Shown here: positions 54,350-64,000 of the stretch, piece after piece | Numbering within the stretch: position 1 is the first letter of the stretch | Layout of the letters: every line of letters starts with the position of its first letter | Assembly (NCBI GenBank): GCA_028673005.1 | Contig: CM054115.1 | Location: forward strand, 62,001-126,000 | Reading direction: 5' to 3' | DNA: 64,000 bases | Source: Tanypteryx hageni | Lineage: Eukaryota; Arthropoda; Insecta; Odonata; Petaluridae | Notes under the pieces: model-generated | The model's database searches: none | What the model saw: only the letters and a program-made list of their open reading frames with translations | What the model was told of the DNA's origin: nothing | Made by a program: the position numbers and the translations under genes

Positions 54350-55137
54350 ACACCTAGGGGGAAGAAGGGAATAGGTGAGTAAGAGAGAGGAGGTGGAATG
54401 GCGAAGGAGAGGTTGGTTGGCAGGCAATAAAATGTTCTTTTATGTATACAATGTGGAAGGAGAAGGTCCGTGAATTGGAGAGAGGAATAAAGGGAGTGAA
54501 TATGTTTCTAAGTAAAGAAAGTAAGATGGGGAAGGGAGGGTATTGGAGAGTAGGAAAGGGGAGGCAGAAAGTTGGAAGAGGTTGGGGGATGGGTAAGAAA
54601 ACGTAGTACATATTCGGAAAGAAAAGGCAGAACAAGTAGATTTTATAATCAAAGCAGTGTTGCGATTATCATAATGTGATAGACAAAAGTCTTTACACTT
54701 CGTTCTAATAAACAGTTTATATTTCCAATAATTGAACTTTTCACTTTAATTTTTTAAAAGGCTTGCGGAGCACCTGCCTCATGTTTGGGGAGCACCAGTG
54801 CTCCGCGGAGTACCGGTTGATAAACACTCAGGGTCGCGACACTCAATGTCAGGGGACGGGCACTCGGATAGCAAAACGAGGACCGCCTTTGGATTGGCTC
54901 TCCAAAGCACACCAGAGGCGATGGAGGGGAAGTAGGAAAGGAAGTAGGGGAAATAGGTTGCTCGCACATTCGAACGGTTTACAAATGTCCGATAAATTAA
55001 ATATATGTTCTTGATTGGCTAACTGTAAATTTACAGGACACTGAATCTTCATGGGGTCTGAGAGAGCCCAGAGTGCCACTTTAAGTTGGGAAAAATAAGT
55101 GTGCTGTTGCAGGGTTAAAGCTAAGCTTATAAGGAGC
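54350..55137. other. purine-rich tract and hAT-like termini
   Basis: 54350-54650 is rich in A and G. At 54797 a CAGTGCTCCGCGGAGTACCG word followed by GGTTGATAAACACT resembles a Charlie/ZBED5-type hAT terminus. GGAGCACCAGTGCTCC (54789-54804) is a dyad where two such ends may meet. No gene. Confidence 0.4.
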
Positions 55138-55221
55138 AACTATTGTGCTGCAGTTTGGTGTACCAATTTTAATGGTTGCCGAGTTGATAAACAAATTTCG
55201 CTTTTCCGTTTTCCTAAACAG
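55138..55221 (+). pseudogene. THAP zinc-finger fragment
   Basis: The plus strand reads NYCAAVWCTNFNGC, then ISLFRFPKQ, the first part of a THAP domain (C-x4-C and the FRFPK box). There is no initiator Met in frame, and after the FPKQ codons the expected Trp and later ligands do not follow in frame. It is probably an exon fragment or a decayed P-element or THAP gene. Confidence 0.45.
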
Positions 55222-57286
55222 GTTACCAGGTATATTCGTTATGTTATTTGCTTGAATTCCATCACACAATAAGTTCTTAATAGTGTACAATTTTCATGTG
55301 CTATCCTCGGGTGAAAGGTGTAATGTAGGTGGGAGTTTTCAATGGCATGAACTCCCTTCATGTTCTGGTAAGGTTTTACATTTTTCTTTCTCCGTAACCC
55401 AATGTTCTTGCGTCTATTAAACAATTAGTATGACAATTTCTGAATAACAAATAAATACACGAGTTGCATATCTCTTTAAAATAGGTGAAAGCAAATGGCA
55501 GAGATAGACCATGAAGAAGGAAGTCATGGCCTTCATAGCAGCTGTTTCTTCCACACCAAGGAGCCAGTATACACCTAGAACGCTTGGAAGAATTCAAAGG
55601 TATCGCAGCTGCGTCACTGGTCTTCGAGCAAGACTTTCGCATGGGTACCCCAAAATCGATTAGCCGCTCCCAAGAAATGCAGGATATCATTAAAATTTCA
55701 AGGAGGTATCAAACAAAATTTTTTGTAAACTTCATATATTTTGTGATTGAGTGGAGTGCATGTCTGTGTTCGAATTTAGTCTGTTTGGTCCCTGTCGTTG
55801 TCGTGAGATGCACAAACCATCAGACATTTGTTTGAGATATCAAGTCCCTTTTGTGAAACAAATTTATTCTGTAAACTTGGTATATTTTAACTGATAATCT
55901 CTAAAAAAGTCTTGAGGTTTGTGCAGTGTATGAGTTTGTTTTAAAAATTGCTTTCACTGTAAATTATCAATTTTTCACCGTAGTCTTTCTCTCGTATACA
56001 CTTATGAGCATACAATCTCACATCTTTGCAGCCTTCAGTAAATGCAAATTGTGCATTATACTAACATAAGGTATATCTTTCTGTAAATTTCCACTCTTGC
56101 GTGCTTCTTCAACTTGCATTTGGAACAGATTTAATCTGTTTGAGTGGTGGGTGACAAGCCAGCTTATTTTTGCGAATATTTCGTACAGGCCAAATGGGTT
56201 TGAGTTTCCCGGGCTATAGCTTTACCCTGAGCCGCCAGTGCGCTCTGCATGAAACGTATTCTTATAGGTCTTATGGGACTGTCACTTCCTTATTCCTCGG
56301 CGTGGCGTTAAATTTCCCATTTCAGATTGAGTTGAAGGCTTTCGCAGCGTTGCTGAATGCTGGCGGAGGTTTTCGGGTTTCGCTACCTATCTCTCCGTCC
56401 TCTCTCCCCCTCTTCTCCTGTCTCTCTTCATTTTTTCTTCCTTCTCTCCTATTAAAGCATTCAAAGCACCCTTTCCTTACATACATAGCATCAGAATTGA
56501 GACGGCAATAAAATTTAGAGGTTTAACAATGACACGGTCGGCAAGGCAACGTATCGTTAAAAAACTTAAATTTGTCCAATAAATATTATTTAAACGTATT
56601 ACTTGAGAGTGATTTCAAATCGTAGGGGAAGTGCAGTAATAAGGATCGAAAACGATATTCATTTTTCTTTGAAGATCGGAGGTTAATTCTTTCTAATTTT
56701 AATTTGCGAAAGAGTAAAACCCTCAAATTCCAAAAACAGATTTTTACACGTTATCTTACGAGAAAGAGAAATTATCTACCAGAGTCGAGCCCGGATCTTT
56801 TTTGGGAATTTTCTTTCATTAATGGCTTTTACTGTAAGAATCAAACGTTCCTACCAAATTTCAATCTTCTGCGTACTCAGAAAGTTTGTTAAAAATAGCA
56901 TTAGATTCAGTCGTAAATAGTTCGTATTAGTCGAGCGATACCGGATTTCTTAGCTCGTTATTTAAAGAGATGTGGCAGCTCAATCTGGCCCTGAGATGCC
57001 ACAATGGCTTTTAAATGCCATACCACAAAGGTTAAGAATCTATTTTCACTAATTCATATGTATAACAATGTCCCCTTGTTTGCATCCTCAAGAAGAGTCC
57101 TCTCTGACAGGTGTACGAACTGATTTTATGAACTAATCTCAGCAGCTAATATGAGCATGTGCTTTTCACCTCGATTTACCAGATTGTCACCAAAACCAGA
57201 CATCCCTTCCACCCATGTAGTTCAGAGAATCAAGAGTTTATTATTTGCTCGTTTCAAAACTAATTACGAATAATATTTGATTTCAG
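55222..57286. other. non-coding stretch, one unrecognised open segment
   Basis: 55535-55705 is open and GC-richer (reading EEFKGIAAASLVFEQDFRMG). It follows an acceptor-like AGCAG and could be an exon, but I recognise no family and the donor is weak. The rest shows nothing. Confidence 0.3.
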
Positions 57287-57346
57287 ATGGCTCTCCATCC
57301 CCGTTTCATCAAAAAAGAAATCCTGACAGATGATTGTGCTAATCAG
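57287..57346 (+). CDS. candidate 60-nt coding exon beginning with ATG
   Basis: A perfect acceptor TGATTTCAG at 57286 and donor AATCAG|GTAATT enclose exactly 20 codons starting with ATG. They are rich in charged residues around an RFIKKEI stretch, which fits a SUMO-acceptor-like psi-K-x-E pattern. Both boundaries are phase 0. It has the same length, phase and start-codon placement as the exon at 58041, which suggests duplicated or alternative 5' exons of one gene. Similar short acidic KEE segments stand at the N-termini of many arthropod zinc-finger regulators. No zinc-finger exon lies within the window. Confidence 0.5.
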
Positions 57347-58040
57347 GTAATTAGATTAATATCCTTTGATTATAATATACCGAAATTTTACTTCCCTAGG
57401 GACTCTTAAAAAGGCCAAGATGTGATAGAAATAGATTTCCAGCGAGAAAATCAATGAGAGTAAATGCTCGAGTGTGTTGAGGTGATTCATACAAACCAAT
57501 CATAGCCTAAGTTTTGAAAAATTGATAGTTACCACTTTAACCCCTCAATCGTGATTTAAAAATTTAAAAACCGAGGTATTTATATGCTCCATTATGACAT
57601 ATTTCTTATTTTTATTTATATCACGTAAAATAATGCAATTAAAAATCTGATAAAATCAGGAATATTAATTATAAATGCCTTGTTTTTCTGTAATGTTTTT
57701 CGAAGTCTATCTTGTAATTTTAAATTTCTACAGTACTTACAATCTTATTCTGATATTTTGGATAGGGTGTGGTGCATCTCAAAGCATGGCACAACACACA
57801 TAGAAGGATTTCCAGGGCAGTTTTTGCATCAGTAGGCTGTCTCCTTCCTTATTCCCTTTTTTGCAAACAAAGCACTTCCTCTGAGCGACTCTTCTCTTGC
57901 CTGAAGGGGGATTCTCTTCAGGGAAGTGATGCCCTGCTAGCCGTGTTGCAGATGATTCAATAGGCCTTGCTGGCTTTCCCCTTTTCTTTCCTAATACATT
58001 ATTTTAATGTATTCTTGTGTTTTTGATCATTCAATTTCAG

Positions 58041-58100
58041 ATGGATTTGCTGCCTTTGAAAGAGGAACCTGGTGATGATGATTATCAAGTCCAACCTCAG
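58041..58100 (+). CDS. candidate 60-nt coding exon beginning with ATG (paired with 57287)
   Basis: An acceptor CAATTTCAG at 58040 and donor CCTCAG|GTAATA delimit 20 codons starting with ATG. They contain LKEEPGDDD, an acidic SUMO-consensus-like stretch, and end in Gln, as the exon at 57287 does. Phase 0 on both sides allows either inclusion with the first exon or mutual exclusion. Between the two lies an unrelated open segment at 57769-57963 that I cannot interpret. Confidence 0.5.
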
Positions 58101-60240
58101 GTAATACCAATATCATAATTTTCTTCACTTATTAAACCCTCAAGTACACACACAAAAATACATTTAAGAGGCTGTTTTTTTCTGTAAAAAGCAGACTAAA
58201 ACATTTTTATTGCGTCTACACGTGAAATGTTTTTTCAAACAAAAAATTTACGAATGTAAACATTCCTGTCATTATATATCACGGGACACGCTAATCACCA
58301 ATGTCATGATAATCCGTTTGATATAAACCGAGATGGAATTTAGGTGATAACTTTTAATTGCTCTATATTGGTAACAATGATCTATTAATATAAATGTATT
58401 TTAATATAAATGCATATATGCCGACGAGTATGAGATCAAGAACAGAATTCAACTCTCTGGAATATACTAGAATGTGAATTATATATTTTGACTTTCTCCA
58501 TATACAAAGTATAGAGCAAGTATTACTTTCATGAAAAAAATCGAATTCGAGATTTCAACGGAAATACATGTTTTAAGGTCCCCTTAACACGTTTTGACTA
58601 TTTTCTCGATGATGCCTGTCTGTATGTGATAGATGTTTGTGGGCGCTTTAACTCAAAAACTATTAATCGGGTCAACACAAAATTTTATATTTAACATTTT
58701 TGTAAAAGTTAGAAGATCTGATTAGTTCTTGGTAAAAATCGGTCGACCGGAAGTGGGTGTTCACTCCTGTCACTTATCCGTTATTTTGAAATATCAGTAA
58801 TTGCAAATTTTTATCACAGCAACAATCAAAACTGTCACCTGCCGACATCAATGAACTGAATGTTAATTCAGACTGATAATGAAAATATCTGTTAAACAGT
58901 CTGTTCTATGAAAAAATATTTCAAACAAAAGTTATAGGAAATAATAGTCTCCAACTTCAATAATGGCAAATATTGGCATTAATGGAGTCTTAATGGAGAT
59001 ATTTGGCAAAAACGGAAATATATTCTAGATATATAATATAATATTTAATGACATCTATTGGAATTCTAATGTTCCGTAGCATTAATTGTGCTATTCAGCA
59101 GGCTCATTAGGGTGTAAAACACCACTACTAACTTTGAAAATGCACCGAAATTGTAATCAGTGTGTGCGGTCATGCAATAAAGTGCCTTGATGAAAATGCT
59201 CCATCGGAATTCACGTTGCATGTGGTTTTACTGTTTATATTTACATTTTTCACCATTAAATATTAATAACGCGTATTTTAATGATTTTGCAAGGAATGGC
59301 TGCCAATTATTCCATGTTGAGGATCGGCGGGTTTTGTGAGTGTCAGCGCTGAATGCCGTAATAATCTTACCTTCACTCTGTAATGCGCAGACTGATTTTT
59401 GGTGTCACATTTGTGGAAAAGAAGTTCACTCTATGACTTGAAAAATACAATTCGTAAACTTTTTATATCGGTGTGCCTAATTTAGATTGAGCCATTTCCT
59501 CAACACTAGATGCTCAGTCAGTCTGACCGTTTTTGAATTTCAAATGATCCCCCCTGCTCAAATTAATAGTCGCAGAAAGTTCCTATTCTTATGAAGTTTT
59601 ACTTCCAAAAATTACGTTTATGGCCTCAATTGGTTTCTAAGATATTAGCTCGTATACCTAAATGCGCCAAGTAGTCGTTTTGACCGCTGTTCTTATATTC
59701 TCAGGTTAACCTCCTGTTTTAACACTTGCCGGATCCATGATGAGATATCAATGAAATCTAAATCAATTTTTATTCCATTTTCTCCATCGTATCAGCTCTC
59801 TTGGAGCATAATGTCATACTTTTGAATTCAGTAACAGCTTTTTCGTGATGTCTAACACTTTCAAAGTCGAAAATGCTATGATAAAACCTCTGCCAATTAT
59901 ACTTAATAGACAGACTAATAAATTGCAAATATAGAGGTGAGTCGACCTCCTCAGGCACCTATCCAAATGGGCACCAAAATTTGACACCAATGAAAACCTA
60001 TTTCAATATATTCACTTCTAAAGAATGTTAAAACGATCTATCTTTTCGATGTTTATATTGGGCTGTGTATTAACAGTTTTTTTGCTACAAAATTGTAGAC
60101 TGTGTATAATATTTTCTATTTTGGTGTCCACCATTATTGTATTGCATTTTAAACTATAAATAAAACTATATAAAACAATATGCCCATGAAATAAAAGTTA
60201 TGAATAATCATAACAAGTATTTGATATGTAATTAAAAGAA
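58101..60240. other. AT-rich intronic or intergenic sequence
   Basis: 58490-58760 belongs to a dispersed repeat also present at 38245-38325. A CGGTCGACCG-containing segment (58739-58752) lies at its right side. No gene was seen. Confidence 0.4.
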
Positions 60241-60242
60241 GA

Positions 60243-60325
60243 AATGTCAAAATAGAATGAAATATTGTCAAAATAGAATGGACCATTGTCAAAATTAAAT
60301 GGACAATTGTCAAAATAGAATGGGC
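60243..60325 (+). repeat. four tandem copies of a 20-21-bp unit
   Basis: The unit ATTGTCAAAATAGAATGGAC is repeated four times with small differences, ending at the left end of the hAT element. Confidence 0.85.
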
Positions 60326-60326
60326 C

Positions 60327-62944
60327 TAGGATTGCCAACAGTGTCATTTTGACACGAACACTTCCCGTTTAGCAACATTTCTTCGGGCTTCGGGTTTGTA
60401 ATAAATTTCTTCGGGTCTACAGCTACAAATTCTACAAATATTTTTTGATTTCGATGAAATAATGTTTGTTTATTTATGCACCATTCTCAGGTTAGGTACT
60501 TCTGTGCAGCTGGTTCTAAAATCTGCTATTAATTCTAAAATTTGCTATTAGTTCCGGCCTGACATAGCGTGGCATTATATGTCCTATTTCAAAACCTATC
60601 GATTTGACTTATTTATCGATTTGCATGCCTGTTCAGTAGGATCTTTGCATGAATCAGCATGAATGCAGGTTCTACATAAAAGATAGGTGGCTGTTCTTTG
60701 CTTCTGTGTAGGAAGTATTTATGTGAATTGTTTATTGATATTGAGCTTTATTTCCTAAGTAAAATTACTTTTTATATTCATTATATTTAAATATTTTAAT
60801 TTGTATATGTTATTTGATTTACAGCTTTGTGAAAATTTCCGCTTCTGAAGATCAAACACCGATGAAAAAGAAAAAATATTATTTTACCATATTTAATAAT
60901 GAATGGCTTAAACGACCAGATTCTTCGTTGTCAAAACAATTACACTGCGGACGAACAAAAGCATCAAGTCTAACCGAAAATATTCTAGGACCAAAAGCAA
61001 TTGAATTAGTTTTCTGTGACCTCAAAAAAAAGATGTTGAAAAGCCTAGATACTTTTCTATTTCATCTGACGCGTCCAGTAAAGGAAACATGAAATTGTAT
61101 CCGTTAATTGTCAGCTACTTAGTACCAGAACAGGGCATCAAAAATAGAATTTTGGATTTTAATACTGATTATTTTGAATCTTCTGATGCAATAACAAATA
61201 AAATTCTAACATTTCTCAACGAACGTGAATTATTAATTGACAATGTTGCTGCTTATTCAGGAGACAATGCAGTCGTAAATTATGGACAATTCAATTCTGT
61301 CAAAAATAGTGTAGCTCAAATGCGTACATATTAAAGGCTAATTGTAATTGTCATGTGATACACAATGCAGCAAAACATGCGTATAAAAAATGAACTTATG
61401 ATATAGAAACGTTAGTCAATAAAATTTATTCCGAATTTTCAAGAAGTACAGTATGCAAAAGGGAGCTACAATCTTGTTTTGAAATTTTTAACCTGGATTA
61501 TGCTCAAATGTTAAGAAATGTACCTACAAGATGGTTGAGTTTATCCAAGGCGGTAGACCGAATACTGTCATCTTGGCCTGCAATAAAGCAGTACTTTTTA
61601 AAACGGGGAAGACGATTGTGATGCCCTTATTTGGAAATTTGTAAAATCGCAAGAAAATGAAATGGAAGATGACATGACAGTGCCTTCTAGTCCTGAATTA
61701 TTTTTGTATTTTTTCTCACATTTTCTTAATTTTATCAGCGAGTCAATTTTAATATTAGAAGAAAATGATATTTCTTCAACAGAATTACATGACATAATGA
61801 CATCTCTAAAAGAAAAATTAGAATCCCGATTAAGGGATAGTTTCTTTGTAAGTAAAGTTCGCGCTTCTTTAAGGCATTTTAATAAACTGCGTACAAGATA
61901 AGTTTGCAGCGGAAGCTAGAGAGGTTTATATTCGTACTGTAAATTACTAAAAAAAATATTATGACTTTGAAAATAGTTGTTTTAAGTATTTGGCTGCGTT
62001 AAATATTAGGAAATATGATCTCAAATATGACGGTGTACTAAAAGTTGCAAACATGTTAAATATAAAGATCAATGAAGATCGGTTATATGACGAAATAAAC
62101 ATAGTTACAAAATATTTACCAGAATTAAGAAAAGTTGAAAATTGCGCAAATGAGAAAATTTGGGATGAAATTTTTAAAAATGAGAAAAATGTCTCGGAAT
62201 TAACAGAAATTGTCTCGAAAGTAATGAGTGTTCCTGTCAGTAATGCGTTCATAGAACGTGTTTTTTCTATTATGGAGACAGTATGGAGGAATGACCGTAA
62301 TAAAATGCGTGTTCCTCTGGTTAAAGCTGAGCTGGCGATTAGAATTAATTTTGACATGAGCTTTGAACAATTTTATTCGTATTTAAAAGCGCCGGCACAA
62401 AAGGGTTTAGTGGAAAAAGCCCAGAGCCAAAATAGGTATAATTTTAAGAAATAAATGTTTCTTAATTTTATTTTACTTGCAGAAATTTAAAAAGTTCGTT
62501 TATTGTGTTCAATAAGAATATTATAAAATTTGTGTATTGTGTTGTGTATAAAATTTAAAATTGAAGTTATTTTAGTTCATAATTTTTGTAACGAACCCAT
62601 CTCCCTACCCTTCAAAAATCTTATTTAGGCCCTAAACATATTTCTTCCTGACCAGAAAGGACTGAAGTTTCTTAGTAGATATTGTAATACACATATTCGT
62701 ACCCTTTGGTCTAAAAAAGATGCCAAAATAATTAATTAATCATTTATTATATTTATGCATAACTAAATAAATAATATTTCTTTGATATTTGAAAATGTAT
62801 TGATGCAATTTATCATACTAATTAATTAACAACTAGTGAACAACTGAAAACTCGTAAAAAAGAAAAAAAAGCGTATTCCTTCAAATTCTCCGGGTTGCAG
62901 ACTAAAATCTTCAGGTCAAGAAGGTCTTACAGTTGGTAACCCTA
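60327..62944 (+). mobile_element. hAT element with TAGGRTTRCCAAC terminal repeats
   Basis: The left end TAGGATTGCCAACAGT (60327) and right end (complement TAGGGTTACCAACTGT, ending 62944) are inverted. Ends of this type are common in arthropod hAT families. The flanking octamers do not match, so the target duplication is lost or the ends are slightly misplaced. It contains a decayed transposase. Confidence 0.75.
60814..62454 (+). pseudogene. hAT transposase, decayed
   Basis: The N-terminal part has YYFTIFNNEWLKRPDSS, then a cysteine (QLHCGRTKAS). Across a frame change near 61075 comes NMKLYPLIVSYLVPEQGIKN and DNVAAYSGDNAVVNYG, with a conserved Asp region. Multiple stops cover 61330-61650, where words such as PTRWLSL remain readable. 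The C-terminus is open (61990-62454) with NAFIERVFSIMETVWRNDRN and LAIRINFDM, the hAT dimerisation domain. All regions lie in the normal order between the terminal repeats, so it is a complete element that has decayed. Confidence 0.8.
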
Positions 62945-64000
62945 CTTTCTCCGTTTTTATATGGCAAATTACATGTTGTTGTTGTTTTGGAGGAGCGGAA
63001 AGCATTCCTCCTCAATAACTTATTATTATAACAGCGCCATTAATCAGTTTCCTGCATAAGTATTTCGATTCCAGGACTGGCAGCGCCATCTCTCAGTTAC
63101 CTGTGTAACTATTTCGATCCAACGACTGGCTGCCAGTCTTACAATTTGTGTTTGAACTTTAAGATAGAAGTCAAAGACTAGTGACCTTACGGAAAGACCG
63201 GAAACTTATTCTTATAAACAGCAGTATAAAACTCCTTCAGCCAAAAAATTGTAGGGTAAGCCCTATGCGTTTCGCCCACCTTGGCTGAAGAAGTTTTATA
63301 CTACTGTTCAACTTGTAGCCAAAGTGTTCACGAGCTACCATCTATTATTCCTATAAAACGATTCCCAGGTTTTCCATGGAGGGGCGACAATCAAAGGGTC
63401 AACGGGAAAATTTGGAACTACGTGTCAACGAATGCTAGCGCGACGTCATTACAGGATGTCCCTCGACCCCTTCCCCTCCCGTTTTATTACAATAATAATA
63501 GCACACAAATTGCACGGACATATTAAATGGCCATGAATGAAAGAATTGCACATAAGAAATCGAATTTATTACCGTATATCACACATTGCGAGAGTACAAA
63601 GTCATTATCAAATTACATAACAGCCAGGTATTTTTACATAAATATTATACAATAAGGATATAAAAATGAATTATTGTAACAGAACTTTATAACGTTAATA
63701 CCTTTTATGCATGAAACGTAATTAAAGGAAATTCACGTGGGCGTTGAAAAACGTCAAACTTTCACGTCAAGAATGAATTTGTGGATCAAGCAAAAATCTA
63801 TTTGTAAAGTGATTTCTTCGGCCCTGGAACACATTCTCTTTCTGTTGCACCTGTAAAAAGAACGAAAATGAATATCAATCATTAAACCTGCTAAACCTAA
63901 TGAAATTGATGCAATGGTCATGTTTCAAATGTTGCAATAAATGTAAAATAAGGCAAATGCGCTTACGGCCCATAAACAATGTTTCTATGAAGATCACATT
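62945..64000. other. right edge, non-coding with one fold-back
   Basis: 63217-63244 and 63281-63308 are inverted copies (26 of 28 bases). The interior has GTAGGG/CCCTAT and a minus-strand GGGCGAAACGC. No gene was recognised to the window end. Confidence 0.45.

Noticed and set aside
57769..57963. Open segment containing STSSERLFSCLK, reminiscent of the hAT dimerisation motif
   Set aside because: Too short, without other hAT blocks around it. The SERLFS match alone is weak.
1..64000. CRISPR arrays, operons, riboswitches
   Set aside because: None are expected in a eukaryotic window and no regularly spaced short repeats of that kind were seen. The tandem repeats at 60243 and the microsatellites have no spacers.

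Overview
The window is eukaryotic and looks arthropod (insect or chelicerate). It is AT-rich and intron-dominated, with GT..AG-bounded exon fragments. It contains Penelope, RTE/BovB-like and CR1/Jockey-like retroelements, THAP/P, pogo, Tc1-mariner and hAT transposons, and one Polinton/Maverick (adintovirus-like) provirus. There is no bacterial gene organisation. The species cannot be named from the sequence alone. Family names are pattern recognition and were not checked against a database.

Layout, left to right. 1-913: end of a hAT-type transposon on the minus strand. 916-4443: Penelope-like element with 5' and 3' direct repeats. 4445-5486: truncated RTE-like LINE. 5488-6600: IS630/Tc1/mariner-like transposase with a wide D-to-E spacing. 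7143-10608: P element with a THAP domain. 11430-18080: broken Polinton carrying integrase, penton, pX-like protein, major capsid, adenain-like protease and three unknown conserved genes. No polymerase B or packaging ATPase was seen. 18100-21115: polypyrimidine satellite. 21116-25440: two-ORF LINE with both frames open. 25443-27489: pogo-like element with terminal repeats of about 460 bp. 28000-30700: diverged modular repeats not assigned to a family.

31189-38201 appears to hold pieces of one host gene: a signal-peptide exon and CUB-like exons. An inverted-repeat element in its intron was invaded by an RTE-like LINE with a 12-bp target duplication. 38712-39654: small inverted-repeat element. 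40251-44192: nested stack of a TTA-flanked transposon, a pogo-type MITE and an inner MITE. It is followed directly by an RTE-like LINE with an open frame of about 946 codons (44198-47150). 47457-54340: fragments of hAT, CR1-like LINE, Penelope and THAP genes. 57287-58100: two 60-nt exons, probably the 5' part of a regulatory gene of the host. 60327-62944: hAT element. The last kilobase is non-coding apart from a fold-back.

There is no operon or pathway. The window is a layered record of insertions into intronic or intergenic DNA. The more unusual signals are tRNA-like blocks inside inverted-repeat transposons, a 3'-terminal hairpin with a compensatory base pair shared by three RTE-like copies, the truncated viral morphogenesis cassette, the unassigned 28-30.7 kb repeats, and the paired 60-nt exons.
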